DNA from: JBDHRG01 sp039807445
Lineage (GTDB): Bacteria > Pseudomonadota > Gammaproteobacteria > Competibacterales > Competibacteraceae
Assembly (NCBI GenBank): GCA_039807445.1
Contig: JBDHRG010000067.1
Span: 1-17,530 of the forward strand
Direction: 5' to 3'
Length of the DNA stretch: 17,530 nucleotides
Position numbers and translations under genes: made by a program. The notes beneath the pieces are model-generated. The model was not told the DNA's origin. It made no database searches and saw only the letters and a list, made by a program, of their open reading frames with translations. Positions 7,836-15,568 of this stretch are shown one piece after another (the stretch's first letter is position 1; the number at the start of each line of letters is the position of its first letter).

Positions 7836-9167
7836 ATGTCCGATCCCAAGACCGCGGCCACCGTGCCCGACATGCAGGCACTGTGGATGCCGTTCACCGC
7901 CAACCGCCAGTTCAAGGCCGATCCGCGCCTGCTGGTCAGGGCCGAGGGCATGTACTACGAGAGCCACGACGGCCGCCGGGTGCTCGACGGCACCGCCGGG
8001 CTGTGGTGCGTCAATGCCGGCCATGCGCGGGCGAAGATCGTCGAGGCGGTGCGCAGCCAGATCGCCGAGCTCGACTACGCCCCCGGCTTCCAGATGGGCC
8101 ACCCCAAGGCTTTCGAACTCGCCAGCCGCCTGGTCGAGCTGAGCGGGCGCAAGATGGGGCAGGTGTTCTTCACCAATTCGGGCTCGGAAGCGGTCGACAC
8201 CGCGTTGAAGATCGCGCTCGCGTACCACCGTGCGCGCGGCGAAGGCCAGCGCACCCGGCTGATCGGTCGCGAGCGCGGCTACCACGGCGTCGGCTTCGGC
8301 GGCATCTCGGTCGGTGGCATCAGCGCCAACCGCAAGGCTTTCGGTGCGATGCTGCCCGGCGTCGACCACCTGGCGCACACGCACGACCTGGCGCACAACG
8401 CCTTTTCGCACGGTCAGCCGGCCTGGGGCGCGCACCTCGCCGACGAGCTCGAACGCATCGTCGCGCTGCACGACGCCTCGACCATCGCCGCGGTGATCGT
8501 CGAGCCGGTCGCGGGCTCGACCGGCGTGTTGATCCCGCCGCGGGGCTACCTGCAGCGCCTGCGCGAAATCTGCGACAGGCACGGCATCCTGTTGATCTTC
8601 GACGAAGTGATCACCGGCTTCGGCCGCCTCGGTGCGCCGTTCGCGATGGACCGCTTCCAGGTGGTACCGGACCTGATGACCACCGCCAAGGGCGTCACCA
8701 ACGGCGTGGTGCCGATGGGTGCGGTGTTCAGCCGCCCGGGCATCTACGAAACCTTCATGCAGGGCCCCGAGCACGTGATCGAGCTGTTCCACGGCTACAC
8801 GTATTCGGGTCATCCGCTGGCGTGCGCCGCCGGCCTGGCGACGCTCGACACCTATGCCGAGGAGCGGCTGTTCGAGCGTGCCGCCGAGCTCGAACCGTAC
8901 TGGGAAGAGAAGCTGCATTCATTGCGCGGGCTGGCGCACGTGATCGACATCCGCAACCTCGGCCTGGTCGGCGCGGTCGAGCTGGCGCCGCTGGCCGCTC
9001 AGCCGACGGTGCGCGCCTACCAGGTATTCACCGAGTGCTACCGCCGCGGCGTGATGGTGCGCTTCACCGGCGACATCATCGCGGTGAGCCCGCCGCTGAT
9101 CATCAGCCGCGAACAGATCGACACCTTGGTCGGCACGCTCGGCGAGGTGATCCGCGAGCTGGTCTGA
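7836..9167 (+). CDS. Omega-amino acid--pyruvate aminotransferase (beta-alanine transaminase)
   Basis: A 443-residue class III PLP aminotransferase that moves the amino group of beta-alanine (and probably other omega-amines) to pyruvate, giving malonate semialdehyde and alanine. Residues seen: the GTAGLWCVNAGH block with W57, the phosphate-binding NSGSEAVDTA (114-123), D256 in FDEVITGFGR contacting the PLP ring nitrogen, and K285 in TTAKGVTNG as the Schiff-base lysine. Length and motif order match the well-studied Pseudomonas omega-amino acid:pyruvate enzymes. The start at 7836 is supported by GGAGG 9 bp upstream; the frame is open further upstream to 7707 but that part is low-complexity. The next gene, mmsA, lies 81 bp downstream on the same strand and uses the product, so the pair forms a beta-alanine degradation module. 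Use of other amines such as taurine or GABA is possible. Confidence 0.9.
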   Translation: MSDPKTAATVPDMQALWMPFTANRQFKADPRLLVRAEGMYYESHDGRRVLDGTAGLWCVNAGHARAKIVEAVRSQIAELDYAPGFQMGHPKAFELASRLVELSGRKMGQVFFTNSGSEAVDTALKIALAYHRARGEGQRTRLIGRERGYHGVGFGGISVGGISANRKAFGAMLPGVDHLAHTHDLAHNAFSHGQPAWGAHLADELERIVALHDASTIAAVIVEPVAGSTGVLIPPRGYLQRLREICDRHGILLIFDEVITGFGRLGAPFAMDRFQVVPDLMTTAKGVTNGVVPMGAVFSRPGIYETFMQGPEHVIELFHGYTYSGHPLACAAGLATLDTYAEERLFERAAELEPYWEEKLHSLRGLAHVIDIRNLGLVGAVELAPLAAQPTVRAYQVFTECYRRGVMVRFTGDIIAVSPPLIISREQIDTLVGTLGEVIRELV

Positions 9168-9201
9168 GACGTCGGCTCGCCGATACCGTATCCATGGTGG
9201 C

Positions 9202-9229
9202 TTGCGCCGCTGCGCGGTCGAGCTACCCT
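9202..9229 (+). promoter_or_regulatory. Weak candidate promoter before mmsA
   Basis: TTGCGC at 9202-9207 and TACCCT at 9224-9229 are separated by 16 bp in the 81-bp gap between the aminotransferase and mmsA. They could let mmsA be transcribed separately, for example for valine catabolism. The match to consensus is poor. Confidence 0.25.
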
Positions 9230-9248
9230 CCACTGGCAGGTTCGACCC

Positions 9249-10748
<1,500 letters not shown>

Positions 10749-10776
10749 GCTTCCGGAAGGGTTCAAAAGGTGATCA

Positions 10777-10820
10777 GGGATGAGGGATGAGGGATGAGGG
10801 ATGAGGGATGAGGGATGAGG
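10777..10820 (+). repeat. Heptanucleotide array (GGGATGA)6
   Basis: Six perfect tandem copies of GGGATGA run from 10777 to 10818, followed by GG. Runs of three G separated by ATGA loops meet the usual G-quadruplex pattern on the plus strand. It is intergenic, 28 bp after the mmsA stop. Confidence 0.95.
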
Positions 10821-10831
10821 CTACACTCGCT

Positions 10832-10876
10832 CCCCATTCCCCATTCCCCATTCCCCATTCCCCATTCCCCATTCCC
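10832..10876 (-). repeat. Heptanucleotide array (CCCCATT)6
   Basis: Six perfect copies of CCCCATT run from 10832 to 10873, followed by CCC. On the minus strand these are runs of four G with AAT loops, a strong G-quadruplex pattern. The array faces the GGGATGA array across 11 bp and ends 12 bp from the 3' end of the gamma-lyase gene. Translated in one minus frame it gives a repetitive WGMGNGE peptide that is not a real gene. Confidence 0.95.
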
Positions 10877-10888
10877 GGGCGGCTTCTT

Positions 10889-12076
10889 TCACGCCGCCTC
10901 GAGCGCCTGCAGCAGGTCGGCGACGATGTCCTCGGGGTCTTCGAGGCCGACCGACAGCCGCACCAGGCCGTCGCCGATGCCGTGCGCGGCGCGCTCTTCG
11001 GCGGTGTAGGTCGAGTGCGTCATCGAGGCCGGATGCTGGCACAGCGTCTCGGCGTCGCCGAGGCTGACAGCGCGGATCGCGAGCTGCAGCGCATCCATGA
11101 AGCGTCGCCCGGCTTCCAGCCCCCCTTCCAGCTCGAACGCCATCATGCCGCCGGGCAGGCGCATCTGCCGCCGCGCCAGCGCCGCTTGCGGGAAACCGGG
11201 CAGCCCCGGGTAGTGCAGCGCGGCAACCTTGGGGTGTTCGGCCAGACGCTCGGCGACGGTCTGCGCGCTGCGGCTGTGGCGCTCCATGCGCAGGCTCAGC
11301 GTCTTCAGCCCGCGCAGGATCAAGAAGGCGTTGAACGGCGAGATCACCGCGCCGGTCATGTCCTTGACGCCGTACAGGCGTATGCGCGCGATGTCGTCGG
11401 CGCGGCCGATCACGGCGCCGGCGACCAGGTCGCCGTGCCCGCCGAGGTACTTGGTTGCCGAATGCACCACCAGGTCGGCGCCGAGCGCGAGCGGGCGCTG
11501 CAGCGCCGGCGTGCAGTAGGTGTTGTCGACCACCAGCTTCGCGCCTGCGCGGTGCGCGACGCGCGCGACCGCCGCGAGGTCGACCAGGCGCATCGTCGGG
11601 TTGGCCGGGGTTTCGCAGAACAGCACCCGGGTCCGCTCCGACAGCGCCGCCCCGAGTGCCGCGGCATCGTTGAAGTCGACGAAGTGCACGCGCACGCCGA
11701 AGCGTTCCAGCCCGTGGCTGAAGAAGGCGAAGGTGCAGCCGTACAGTGTCTTGTCGGCCAGCACTTCGTCGCCGGGCTCGACCAGCGACCACAGCGTCGC
11801 AGTGATCGCGCCCATGCCCGAGGCGGTCGCCAGCGCCGCTTCGCCGCCCTCGAGCGCCGCCAGTCGGTGCTCGAGCAGCGCGGTGGTGGGGTTGCTGATG
11901 CGTGTGTAGAAGTGTCCCTCGCGTTCGCCGGCGAACAGCGCCGCGCCGTGCGCCGCGTCTTCGAAGGTGAAGGTCGAGCTCAGGTGCAGCGGCGGACACA
12001 GTGCGCCCTCGGCGGCGCGCGGGTCGTAGCCGGCGTGGATGGCGAGGGTGTCGAAGCCGTGGTGCCGGGCGTTCAT
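10889..12076 (-). CDS. megL: Methionine gamma-lyase
   Basis: A 395-residue PLP enzyme of the Cys/Met metabolism family that splits L-methionine to methanethiol, 2-oxobutyrate and ammonia. Residues typical of true gamma-lyases are present with a constant offset of two from the Pseudomonas putida enzyme: Y57 and R59 (FYTRISNPT), Y112 and C114 (LYGCTFAF), D184 (VVDNTYCTP), K209 as the PLP lysine (SATKYLGGHGD), and K238/D239 (VKDMTGAV). The cysteine and the Lys-Asp pair separate it from cystathionine gamma-synthase or cystathionine lyase, which I consider unlikely. The start at 12076 has GGAGGA at 12084-12089 on the minus strand. It is divergent from an Lrp-type regulator, the layout of mdeA/mdeR (mdeA is an alternative name). 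No 2-oxobutyrate dehydrogenase gene (mdeB) follows it here. Confidence 0.9.
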   Translation of the reverse strand: MNARHHGFDTLAIHAGYDPRAAEGALCPPLHLSSTFTFEDAAHGAALFAGEREGHFYTRISNPTTALLEHRLAALEGGEAALATASGMGAITATLWSLVEPGDEVLADKTLYGCTFAFFSHGLERFGVRVHFVDFNDAAALGAALSERTRVLFCETPANPTMRLVDLAAVARVAHRAGAKLVVDNTYCTPALQRPLALGADLVVHSATKYLGGHGDLVAGAVIGRADDIARIRLYGVKDMTGAVISPFNAFLILRGLKTLSLRMERHSRSAQTVAERLAEHPKVAALHYPGLPGFPQAALARRQMRLPGGMMAFELEGGLEAGRRFMDALQLAIRAVSLGDAETLCQHPASMTHSTYTAEERAAHGIGDGLVRLSVGLEDPEDIVADLLQALEAA

Positions 12077-12202
12077 CGGATGCTCCTCCGGGGTGATGGC
12101 GAAATGATACGGAGGGAGCCGGGGTCGAGGATTGCGAAGCTGCGCGTCAATGGCGCGCTTTTTGGCATAGAGTTGCGCAAATACAAGCTTCAGGAGTCGA
12201 TC
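12077..12202. promoter_or_regulatory. Divergent control region between megL and the Lrp-type regulator
   Basis: These 126 bp must hold both promoters. Seen: TATCAT on the minus strand (12104-12109) as a possible megL -10, a perfect palindrome TTGCGCAA at 12173-12180, and an imperfect inverted repeat ATTGCG...CGTCAAT at 12131-12151. Lrp-type proteins often bind several imperfect sites in such gaps, so these are candidate operators. No binding site is proven. Confidence 0.5.
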
Positions 12203-12682
12203 ATGCCCAGACTCGACCGGATCGACGTCAGGATCCTGCAGGCGCTGCAGGAAGACGGCCGTATCAGCAACACCGAGCTCGCCGAGCGCGTCGGACTGTC
12301 GCCCTCGCCGTGCCTGCGCCGCGTCAAGGCGCTCGAGGACGGGGGCGTGATCTCCCGCTACGTCGGCCTGCTCGATCCGCGCCAGGTCGGACTGCCACTG
12401 AACATCTTCATCAGCGTGACGCTCGACAGCCAGGAGCGGCGCTACCTCGAAGCCTTCGAGGGCGCGGTCGGCGGCTACGAAGAGATCATGGAGTGCTATC
12501 TGATGACCGGCAGCGCCGATTACCTGCTGCGCGTCGTGGTGCCCGACCTCGCCGCCTACGAGCGTCTGCTGCTCGACCGCCTGAGCCGCATCCCCGGCGT
12601 CACGCGCATCCAGACCAGCGTGACGCTGAAGCAGGTGATCTATCGTACCGCACTGCCGCTGAAGCCGGGCGTCGGCGGGTGA
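12203..12682 (+). CDS. Lrp/AsnC family transcriptional regulator, MdeR-like by position
   Basis: A 159-residue protein with an N-terminal helix-turn-helix (about 5-50, including NTELAERVGLSPSPCLRRVKAL) and a C-terminal RAM ligand-binding domain (about 65-150, with YLMTGSADYLLRVVVPD). Length and order are standard for Lrp/AsnC regulators, which act as dimers to octamers and sense amino acids. The ATG at 12203 has CAGGAG at 12191-12196; the longer open frame upstream runs through the gamma-lyase region and is not used. Divergent placement from megL makes it the likely local regulator: in Pseudomonas putida the Lrp-like MdeR activates mdeA from the same arrangement. Methionine as effector is inference. 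The family call is near certain; the target is probable. Confidence 0.92.
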   Translation: MPRLDRIDVRILQALQEDGRISNTELAERVGLSPSPCLRRVKALEDGGVISRYVGLLDPRQVGLPLNIFISVTLDSQERRYLEAFEGAVGGYEEIMECYLMTGSADYLLRVVVPDLAAYERLLLDRLSRIPGVTRIQTSVTLKQVIYRTALPLKPGVGG

Positions 12683-13006
12683 GGCCCGCCCGGCCGGCAG
12701 CGGATGCGCACCGGATCCGGGAAAGGGAAATGTCGAGGCTTTGCAAGCGATTTCGTTGAATCCGGCTGGCAGTGGATATGCATTTGAGCGCGACGAGGCT
12801 TGACAGGGGCATGTCGGATTTTCTGATTTTTTATTTTTTTACTTAAAAATTATGTATTTATTTGTCAATAAGTGTGTCATTGAGCATTTTGTCGATGATC
12901 TGTCAAGAACTGTTGCTACAGCACAACGATATGGTGCTGCGGGTTTGCCTGGAGGGAAAGATCGTTTAAAAGGACCACCAATGTCCGACACGCGGAAACG
13001 ATCGAC
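12683..13006 (+). promoter_or_regulatory. AT-rich intergenic region and leader of the RlpA-like gene
   Basis: This 324-bp stretch has no convincing conventional gene. From about 12816 to 12910 it is strikingly AT-rich in a GC-rich window, with a T-rich run at 12828-12840. That run may serve as the regulator gene's terminator tail; the hairpin before it (TGACA 12801-12805 / TGTCG 12812-12816) is weak. TGTCA occurs at 12863, 12875 and 12901, with TGTCG at 12890. Candidate promoter hexamers (TTGACA 12800-12805, TTGTCA 12862-12867) lack good -10 partners at normal spacing. Confidence 0.5.
12919..12974 (+). ncRNA. Possible structured leader: hairpin with pseudoknot before a ribosome binding site
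   Basis: CAGCAC (12919-12924) pairs with GTGCTG (12934-12939) around a 9-nt loop. The loop bases AACGAT (12925-12930) are exactly complementary to ATCGTT (12961-12966), which lies directly before the AAAAGGA ribosome binding site (12968-12974). This is the geometry of an H-type pseudoknot able to control translation. It matches no riboswitch class I know, and chance pairing of two 6-mers cannot be excluded. Confidence 0.3.
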
Positions 13007-13061
13007 ATGCAGAAATCGCACTCTCGACGCCGACCGTTCGCCGGCCGCGCCGTCCTGCTGA
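12981..13061 (+). CDS. Possible 26-codon leader ORF overlapping the RlpA-like gene
   Basis: ATG at 12981 follows AAAAGGA by 6 bp, a better ribosome binding site than that of the larger gene. The frame encodes 26 residues (beginning MSDTRKRS) and stops at 13061, 55 nt inside the RlpA-like gene in another frame. The peptide is basic and has no recognisable domain. Its likely role, if real, is translational coupling to the downstream gene. It could equally be an accident of sequence. Confidence 0.3.
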   Translation: MSDTRKRSTCRNRTLDADRSPAAPSC

Positions 13062-13516
13062 GCCTGCTGCTGACCGCCGCTGCCGGCCCGGTGTGGGCGG
13101 CGCCTGCGAAGCACCACACGGTCGAGCAACAGCATCGGGTCAAGGCCGTCAAGGCGGGCAAGGCGGGCAAGCGCCCCGCGGAGCACCGCGCTGCGAAGGC
13201 GGCGCGCAAGCGCGGCAATGCGCTGGAAGGCAAGGCTTCGTACTATGCGTCGAAGTTCACCGGGCGACGCACCGCCAGCGGCGAGCGCTTCGACCCCGCG
13301 GAGCTGACCGCGGCGCACCGTTCGCTGCCGCTCAATTCGCTGGCCAAGGTCACCGACCTGAATACCGGCCGCAGCGTGGTCGTGCGCATCAACGACCGCG
13401 GGCCGCACCGCGGCGGCCGCGTGATCGACCTGTCGCCGTCGGCGGCGCGCGAGATCGGCATGATCCGCCGCGGCATCGCCCAGGTCGCCATCACCCCGGT
13501 CGACCGCGGCGGCTGA
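13007..13516 (+). CDS. RlpA-like exported double-psi beta-barrel protein
   Basis: A 169-residue exported protein. The signal peptide is clear: basic RRR, a leucine-rich core (about 15-26) and a likely cut after VWA at residue 31. No lipobox cysteine is present, so it is not a lipoprotein like classical RlpA. A lysine/arginine/alanine-rich linker (about 35-72) precedes the RlpA-like domain (about 75-165): GKASYYASKFTGRRTASGERFD, LTAAH, LPLNSLAKVTDLNTGRSVVVRINDRGP, and GRVIDLSPSAA. The INDRGP aspartate, D130, is the expected catalytic acid. Relatives cleave glycan strands lacking stem peptides at the septum; whether this small member does is unknown. There is no SPOR domain. The start at 13007 has GGAAA at 12994-12998. 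It converges on kynA with 15 bp between the stops. Confidence 0.85.
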   Translation: MQKSHSRRRPFAGRAVLLSLLLTAAAGPVWAAPAKHHTVEQQHRVKAVKAGKAGKRPAEHRAAKAARKRGNALEGKASYYASKFTGRRTASGERFDPAELTAAHRSLPLNSLAKVTDLNTGRSVVVRINDRGPHRGGRVIDLSPSAAREIGMIRRGIAQVAITPVDRGG

Positions 13517-13531
13517 AGCCGACGCCGGCCG

Positions 13532-14386
13532 TCACAGCTCGGTGCGCGCCTTCCACAGTTCGGGGAACAGCGCGACCTCGAGCATCCGGCGCAGGTAAGC
13601 CACGCCCGAGGTGCCGCCGGTGCCGCGCTTGAAGCCGATCACGCGCTCGACCGTGGTGACGTGGCGGAAGCGCCACTGGCGGAACGCATCCTCGAGGTCG
13701 ACCAGCTTTTCGGCGAGCTGGTACAGCTCCCAGTGCCGGCCCGGGTCGCGGTAGACGGCGACCCAGGCGCGCTCGACCGAAGCCTCGGGCGCGTAGGGTT
13801 CGCTCCAGTCGCGTTCGAGCGCCTGCGGCGCTATCGCGAAGCCGCGCCGCGCGAGCACGCGGATCGCCTCGTCGTACAGCGACGGCGACTCGAGCGCCGC
13901 CTGCAGCGGCGCGTGCAGGTCGGGGCGGTGACGGTGCGGTTCGAGCAGCACGCGGCTCTTGTTGCCGAGCAGGAATTCGATCGTCCGGTACTGGTACGAC
14001 TGCAGCCCCGACGCCTGGCCGAGGCTCGGCCGGAACGCCGAGTATTCGGACGGCGTCAGCGTCGCCAGCACGTCCCAGGCTTGCACCAGCTGCTCGAAGA
14101 TGCGCGAGACGCGCGCCAGCATCTTGAACGCCGGCTGCAGCTCGTCGGCGCGCACCTGCGCCAGCGCCGCACGCAGCTCGTGCAGCATCAGCTTCATCCA
14201 CAGCTCCGAGGTCTGGTGCTGGACGATGAACAGCAGTTCGTCGTGGGCGTCCGAGCGCGGGTGCTGGGCGCCGAGGATCGCGTCGAGCGCCAGGTAGTCG
14301 CCGTAGCTCATCGTGCCGGCGAAGTCGAGGTGCGCGCCGTCGGCCGCGGCTTCCGGCGTCGGGCTGGGGGTGGGGTCGGTCTCCAT
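13532..14386 (-). CDS. kynA: Tryptophan 2,3-dioxygenase
   Basis: A 284-residue haem enzyme that opens the indole ring of L-tryptophan with O2 to give N-formylkynurenine, the first step of the kynurenine pathway. Key residues, with a constant offset of two from the Xanthomonas campestris enzyme: H57 (FIVQHQTSELW), R119 (SAFRPSLG) contacting the substrate carboxylate, and H242 (RFRHVTTVERVIG) as the haem ligand. YQYRTIEFLLGNKSR (131-145) and RGTGGTSGVAYL (254-265) are further signatures. The ATG at 14386 has GGAGA at about 14393-14397 on the minus strand; the longer frame to 14473 has no such site and lies across the upstream region. No other kynurenine genes (kynB, kynU) are in the window. Its upstream side abuts the remains of an MFS transporter. 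Confidence 0.95.
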   Translation of the reverse strand: METDPTPSPTPEAAADGAHLDFAGTMSYGDYLALDAILGAQHPRSDAHDELLFIVQHQTSELWMKLMLHELRAALAQVRADELQPAFKMLARVSRIFEQLVQAWDVLATLTPSEYSAFRPSLGQASGLQSYQYRTIEFLLGNKSRVLLEPHRHRPDLHAPLQAALESPSLYDEAIRVLARRGFAIAPQALERDWSEPYAPEASVERAWVAVYRDPGRHWELYQLAEKLVDLEDAFRQWRFRHVTTVERVIGFKRGTGGTSGVAYLRRMLEVALFPELWKARTEL

Positions 14387-14427
14387 CGCGGTCTCCGGCG
14401 GCGCGCGGCGTTGCGGCGCCTCGACTG

Positions 14428-14705
14428 AATGTAGCCGTCCCGGCCATGGGCTCGGCGCTGTTCGCGGCGGCACCGGCGTGGCACTGGGCCGCTGCCGGGC
14501 GCACGCTGGTCGGCGTCGGCGTGTCGGTCACGTTCATCGCGCTGCTGAAGCTGACCGCGGTGTGGTTTCCGCCGAACCGCTTCGCGACGGTGAACGGCGT
14601 CACGCAACTGCCCGGCAACCTCGGCGCGTCGCCTGCGTCGTGGCGCTGCGCGTGCCCGAGACGCACGCGCGCAGCGTCTGGCGCGACCCGGCGACGGCAG
14701 GGTAG
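14428..14705 (+). pseudogene. Remnant of an MFS transporter (internal deletion and frameshift)
   Basis: From 14428 to about 14630 one frame encodes a stretch typical of MFS helices 3-5: AMGSALFAAAPAWHW, AAGRTLVGVGVSVTF, ALLKLTAVWFPPNRFA and GVTQLPGNLGA. At about 14630 the reading jumps to another frame that encodes only a transporter C-terminus, VVALRVPETHARSVWRDP, ending at a TAG at 14703-14705. The roughly 300 residues that should lie between are missing, as is the N-terminus. So this is a collapsed gene of about 90 codons where about 400 are expected. The ATG at 14446 has no ribosome binding site. It is divergent from kynA and may once have transported a related substrate; that link is speculative. 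Confidence 0.75.
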
Positions 14706-14717
14706 CGCCCGGCGGGA

Positions 14718-14732
14718 CTACGCTCAGCGTAG
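14718..14732. promoter_or_regulatory. Palindrome upstream of pcm
   Basis: CTACGCT (14718-14724) and AGCGTAG (14726-14732) form a perfect inverted repeat around one base. It lies 22 bp before the pcm start and contains TACGCT, a possible -10. The same half-sequences form the inverted repeat upstream of kup. Confidence 0.35.
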
Positions 14733-14754
14733 GCGCATGCGGAGGAGGGCGGCC

Positions 14755-15408
14755 ATGACCCCGCGCGAGGCGATCGAGGCGATGCTCGCGGTGATCGATG
14801 CCGAGATGCCGTATGCCGCCGCTGCGCTCGGCGGCCGTGGCCTGAGCGCACGCGTACGCGAAGCGATCCGCGCCACCCCGCGCCACGCCTTCATCCCCGG
14901 GTTCGAGCTCGCGGTCGCCTACGGCAATTACCCGCTGCCGATCGGCTTCGGCGCGACCATCTCGCAACCCTTCATCGTCGCGCTGATGACCGAGCTGCTC
15001 GCACTCGAGCCGCACCACCGCGTGCTCGAGGTCGGCACCGGCTCGGGCTGGCAGGCGGCGGTGCTGGCGCAGCTCGCGTCGCAGGTGTGCACGGTCGAGA
15101 TCGTCCCCGAGCTCGCCGCGCAGGCGCGTACACGGCTGAGGGCCTGGCCGAACGTCGAGGTGCGCCTCGGCGACGGTCGCGAGGGCTGGCCCGAGCGCGC
15201 ACCCTTCGACGGCATCCTGGTCGCCGCGGCCACGCCCGCCGTCCCGCCGGCGCTGCTCGAGCAGCTCGCCCCCGGCGGGCGGCTGGTGCTGCCGCTCGGG
15301 CGTGCGCACGCCCACCAGGAGCTGGTGCTGGTGCAGCGCGATGCCGCTGGCGAGCTGCGCATCACGCCGGTGCTGGCGGTCGCGTTCGTGCCGCTGACGG
15401 GCGGATGA
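14755..15408 (+). CDS. pcm: Protein-L-isoaspartate O-methyltransferase
   Basis: A 217-residue SAM-dependent methyltransferase that starts repair of damaged aspartyl/asparaginyl residues by methylating L-isoaspartate. Seen: RHAFIPGF (43-50), the substrate-site block GATISQPFIVALM (66-78) with S70, and the SAM motif VLEVGTGSGWQAAVLAQL (90-107) with acidic E114/E119 following. The C-terminal LAPGGRLVLPLG is also typical. Length is close to bacterial Pcm (about 208-220). Start at 14755 is fixed by GGAGGAGGG at 14741-14749; the upstream in-frame sequence belongs to the MFS remnant. It probably has its own promoter around 14718-14732 and is followed, 160 bp on, by a deacylase gene. The usual surE/nlpD neighbours are absent, so this may be a second pcm copy in the genome. 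Confidence 0.92.
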   Translation: MTPREAIEAMLAVIDAEMPYAAAALGGRGLSARVREAIRATPRHAFIPGFELAVAYGNYPLPIGFGATISQPFIVALMTELLALEPHHRVLEVGTGSGWQAAVLAQLASQVCTVEIVPELAAQARTRLRAWPNVEVRLGDGREGWPERAPFDGILVAAATPAVPPALLEQLAPGGRLVLPLGRAHAHQELVLVQRDAAGELRITPVLAVAFVPLTGG

Positions 15409-15450
15409 GCGCGCGTTGCCGCAGCGCAAGTCCTTGCAACGCCGAGGTTC

Positions 15451-15456
15451 TATACT
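15451..15456 (+). promoter_or_regulatory. Candidate -10 for the YbaK-type gene
   Basis: TATACT at 15451-15456 is the best -10 match in the 160-bp gap after pcm. A TTGCAA at 15434-15439 is only 11 bp away, too close for a normal -35. It would leave a leader of about 105 nt. Confidence 0.35.
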
Positions 15457-15568
15457 CCTCATCGGACGAAGCGGCTCGATCCGGGGACCTCGCCAAGGCT
15501 TCGCCCGCGCGCGACGGGGACGCCCGCCCGCGGTTCCGCGCGGTCCCGGCGGTAACGGAGGGCATGCC

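Noticed and set aside
10777..10876. CRISPR-like or satellite interpretation of the tandem arrays
   Set aside because: Units are 7 bp with no spacers and no cas genes nearby, so they are simple tandem repeats.
10821..11999. Minus-strand frame with repeated WGMGNGE at its end
   Set aside because: Out-of-frame shadow of the gamma-lyase that runs into the heptad array; the peptide repeat only reflects the DNA repeat.
10889..12076. Cystathionine gamma-synthase or O-acetylhomoserine sulfhydrylase for the PLP gene
   Set aside because: C114 and the K238/D239 pair with surrounding sequence fit methionine gamma-lyase better.
12911..12974. Cyclic-di-GMP (GEMM) riboswitch, suggested by GGGTTTGCC near 12941
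   Set aside because: The conserved GGCAAACC and GGGACGCAAAGCC segments are not present in the right order on either strand.
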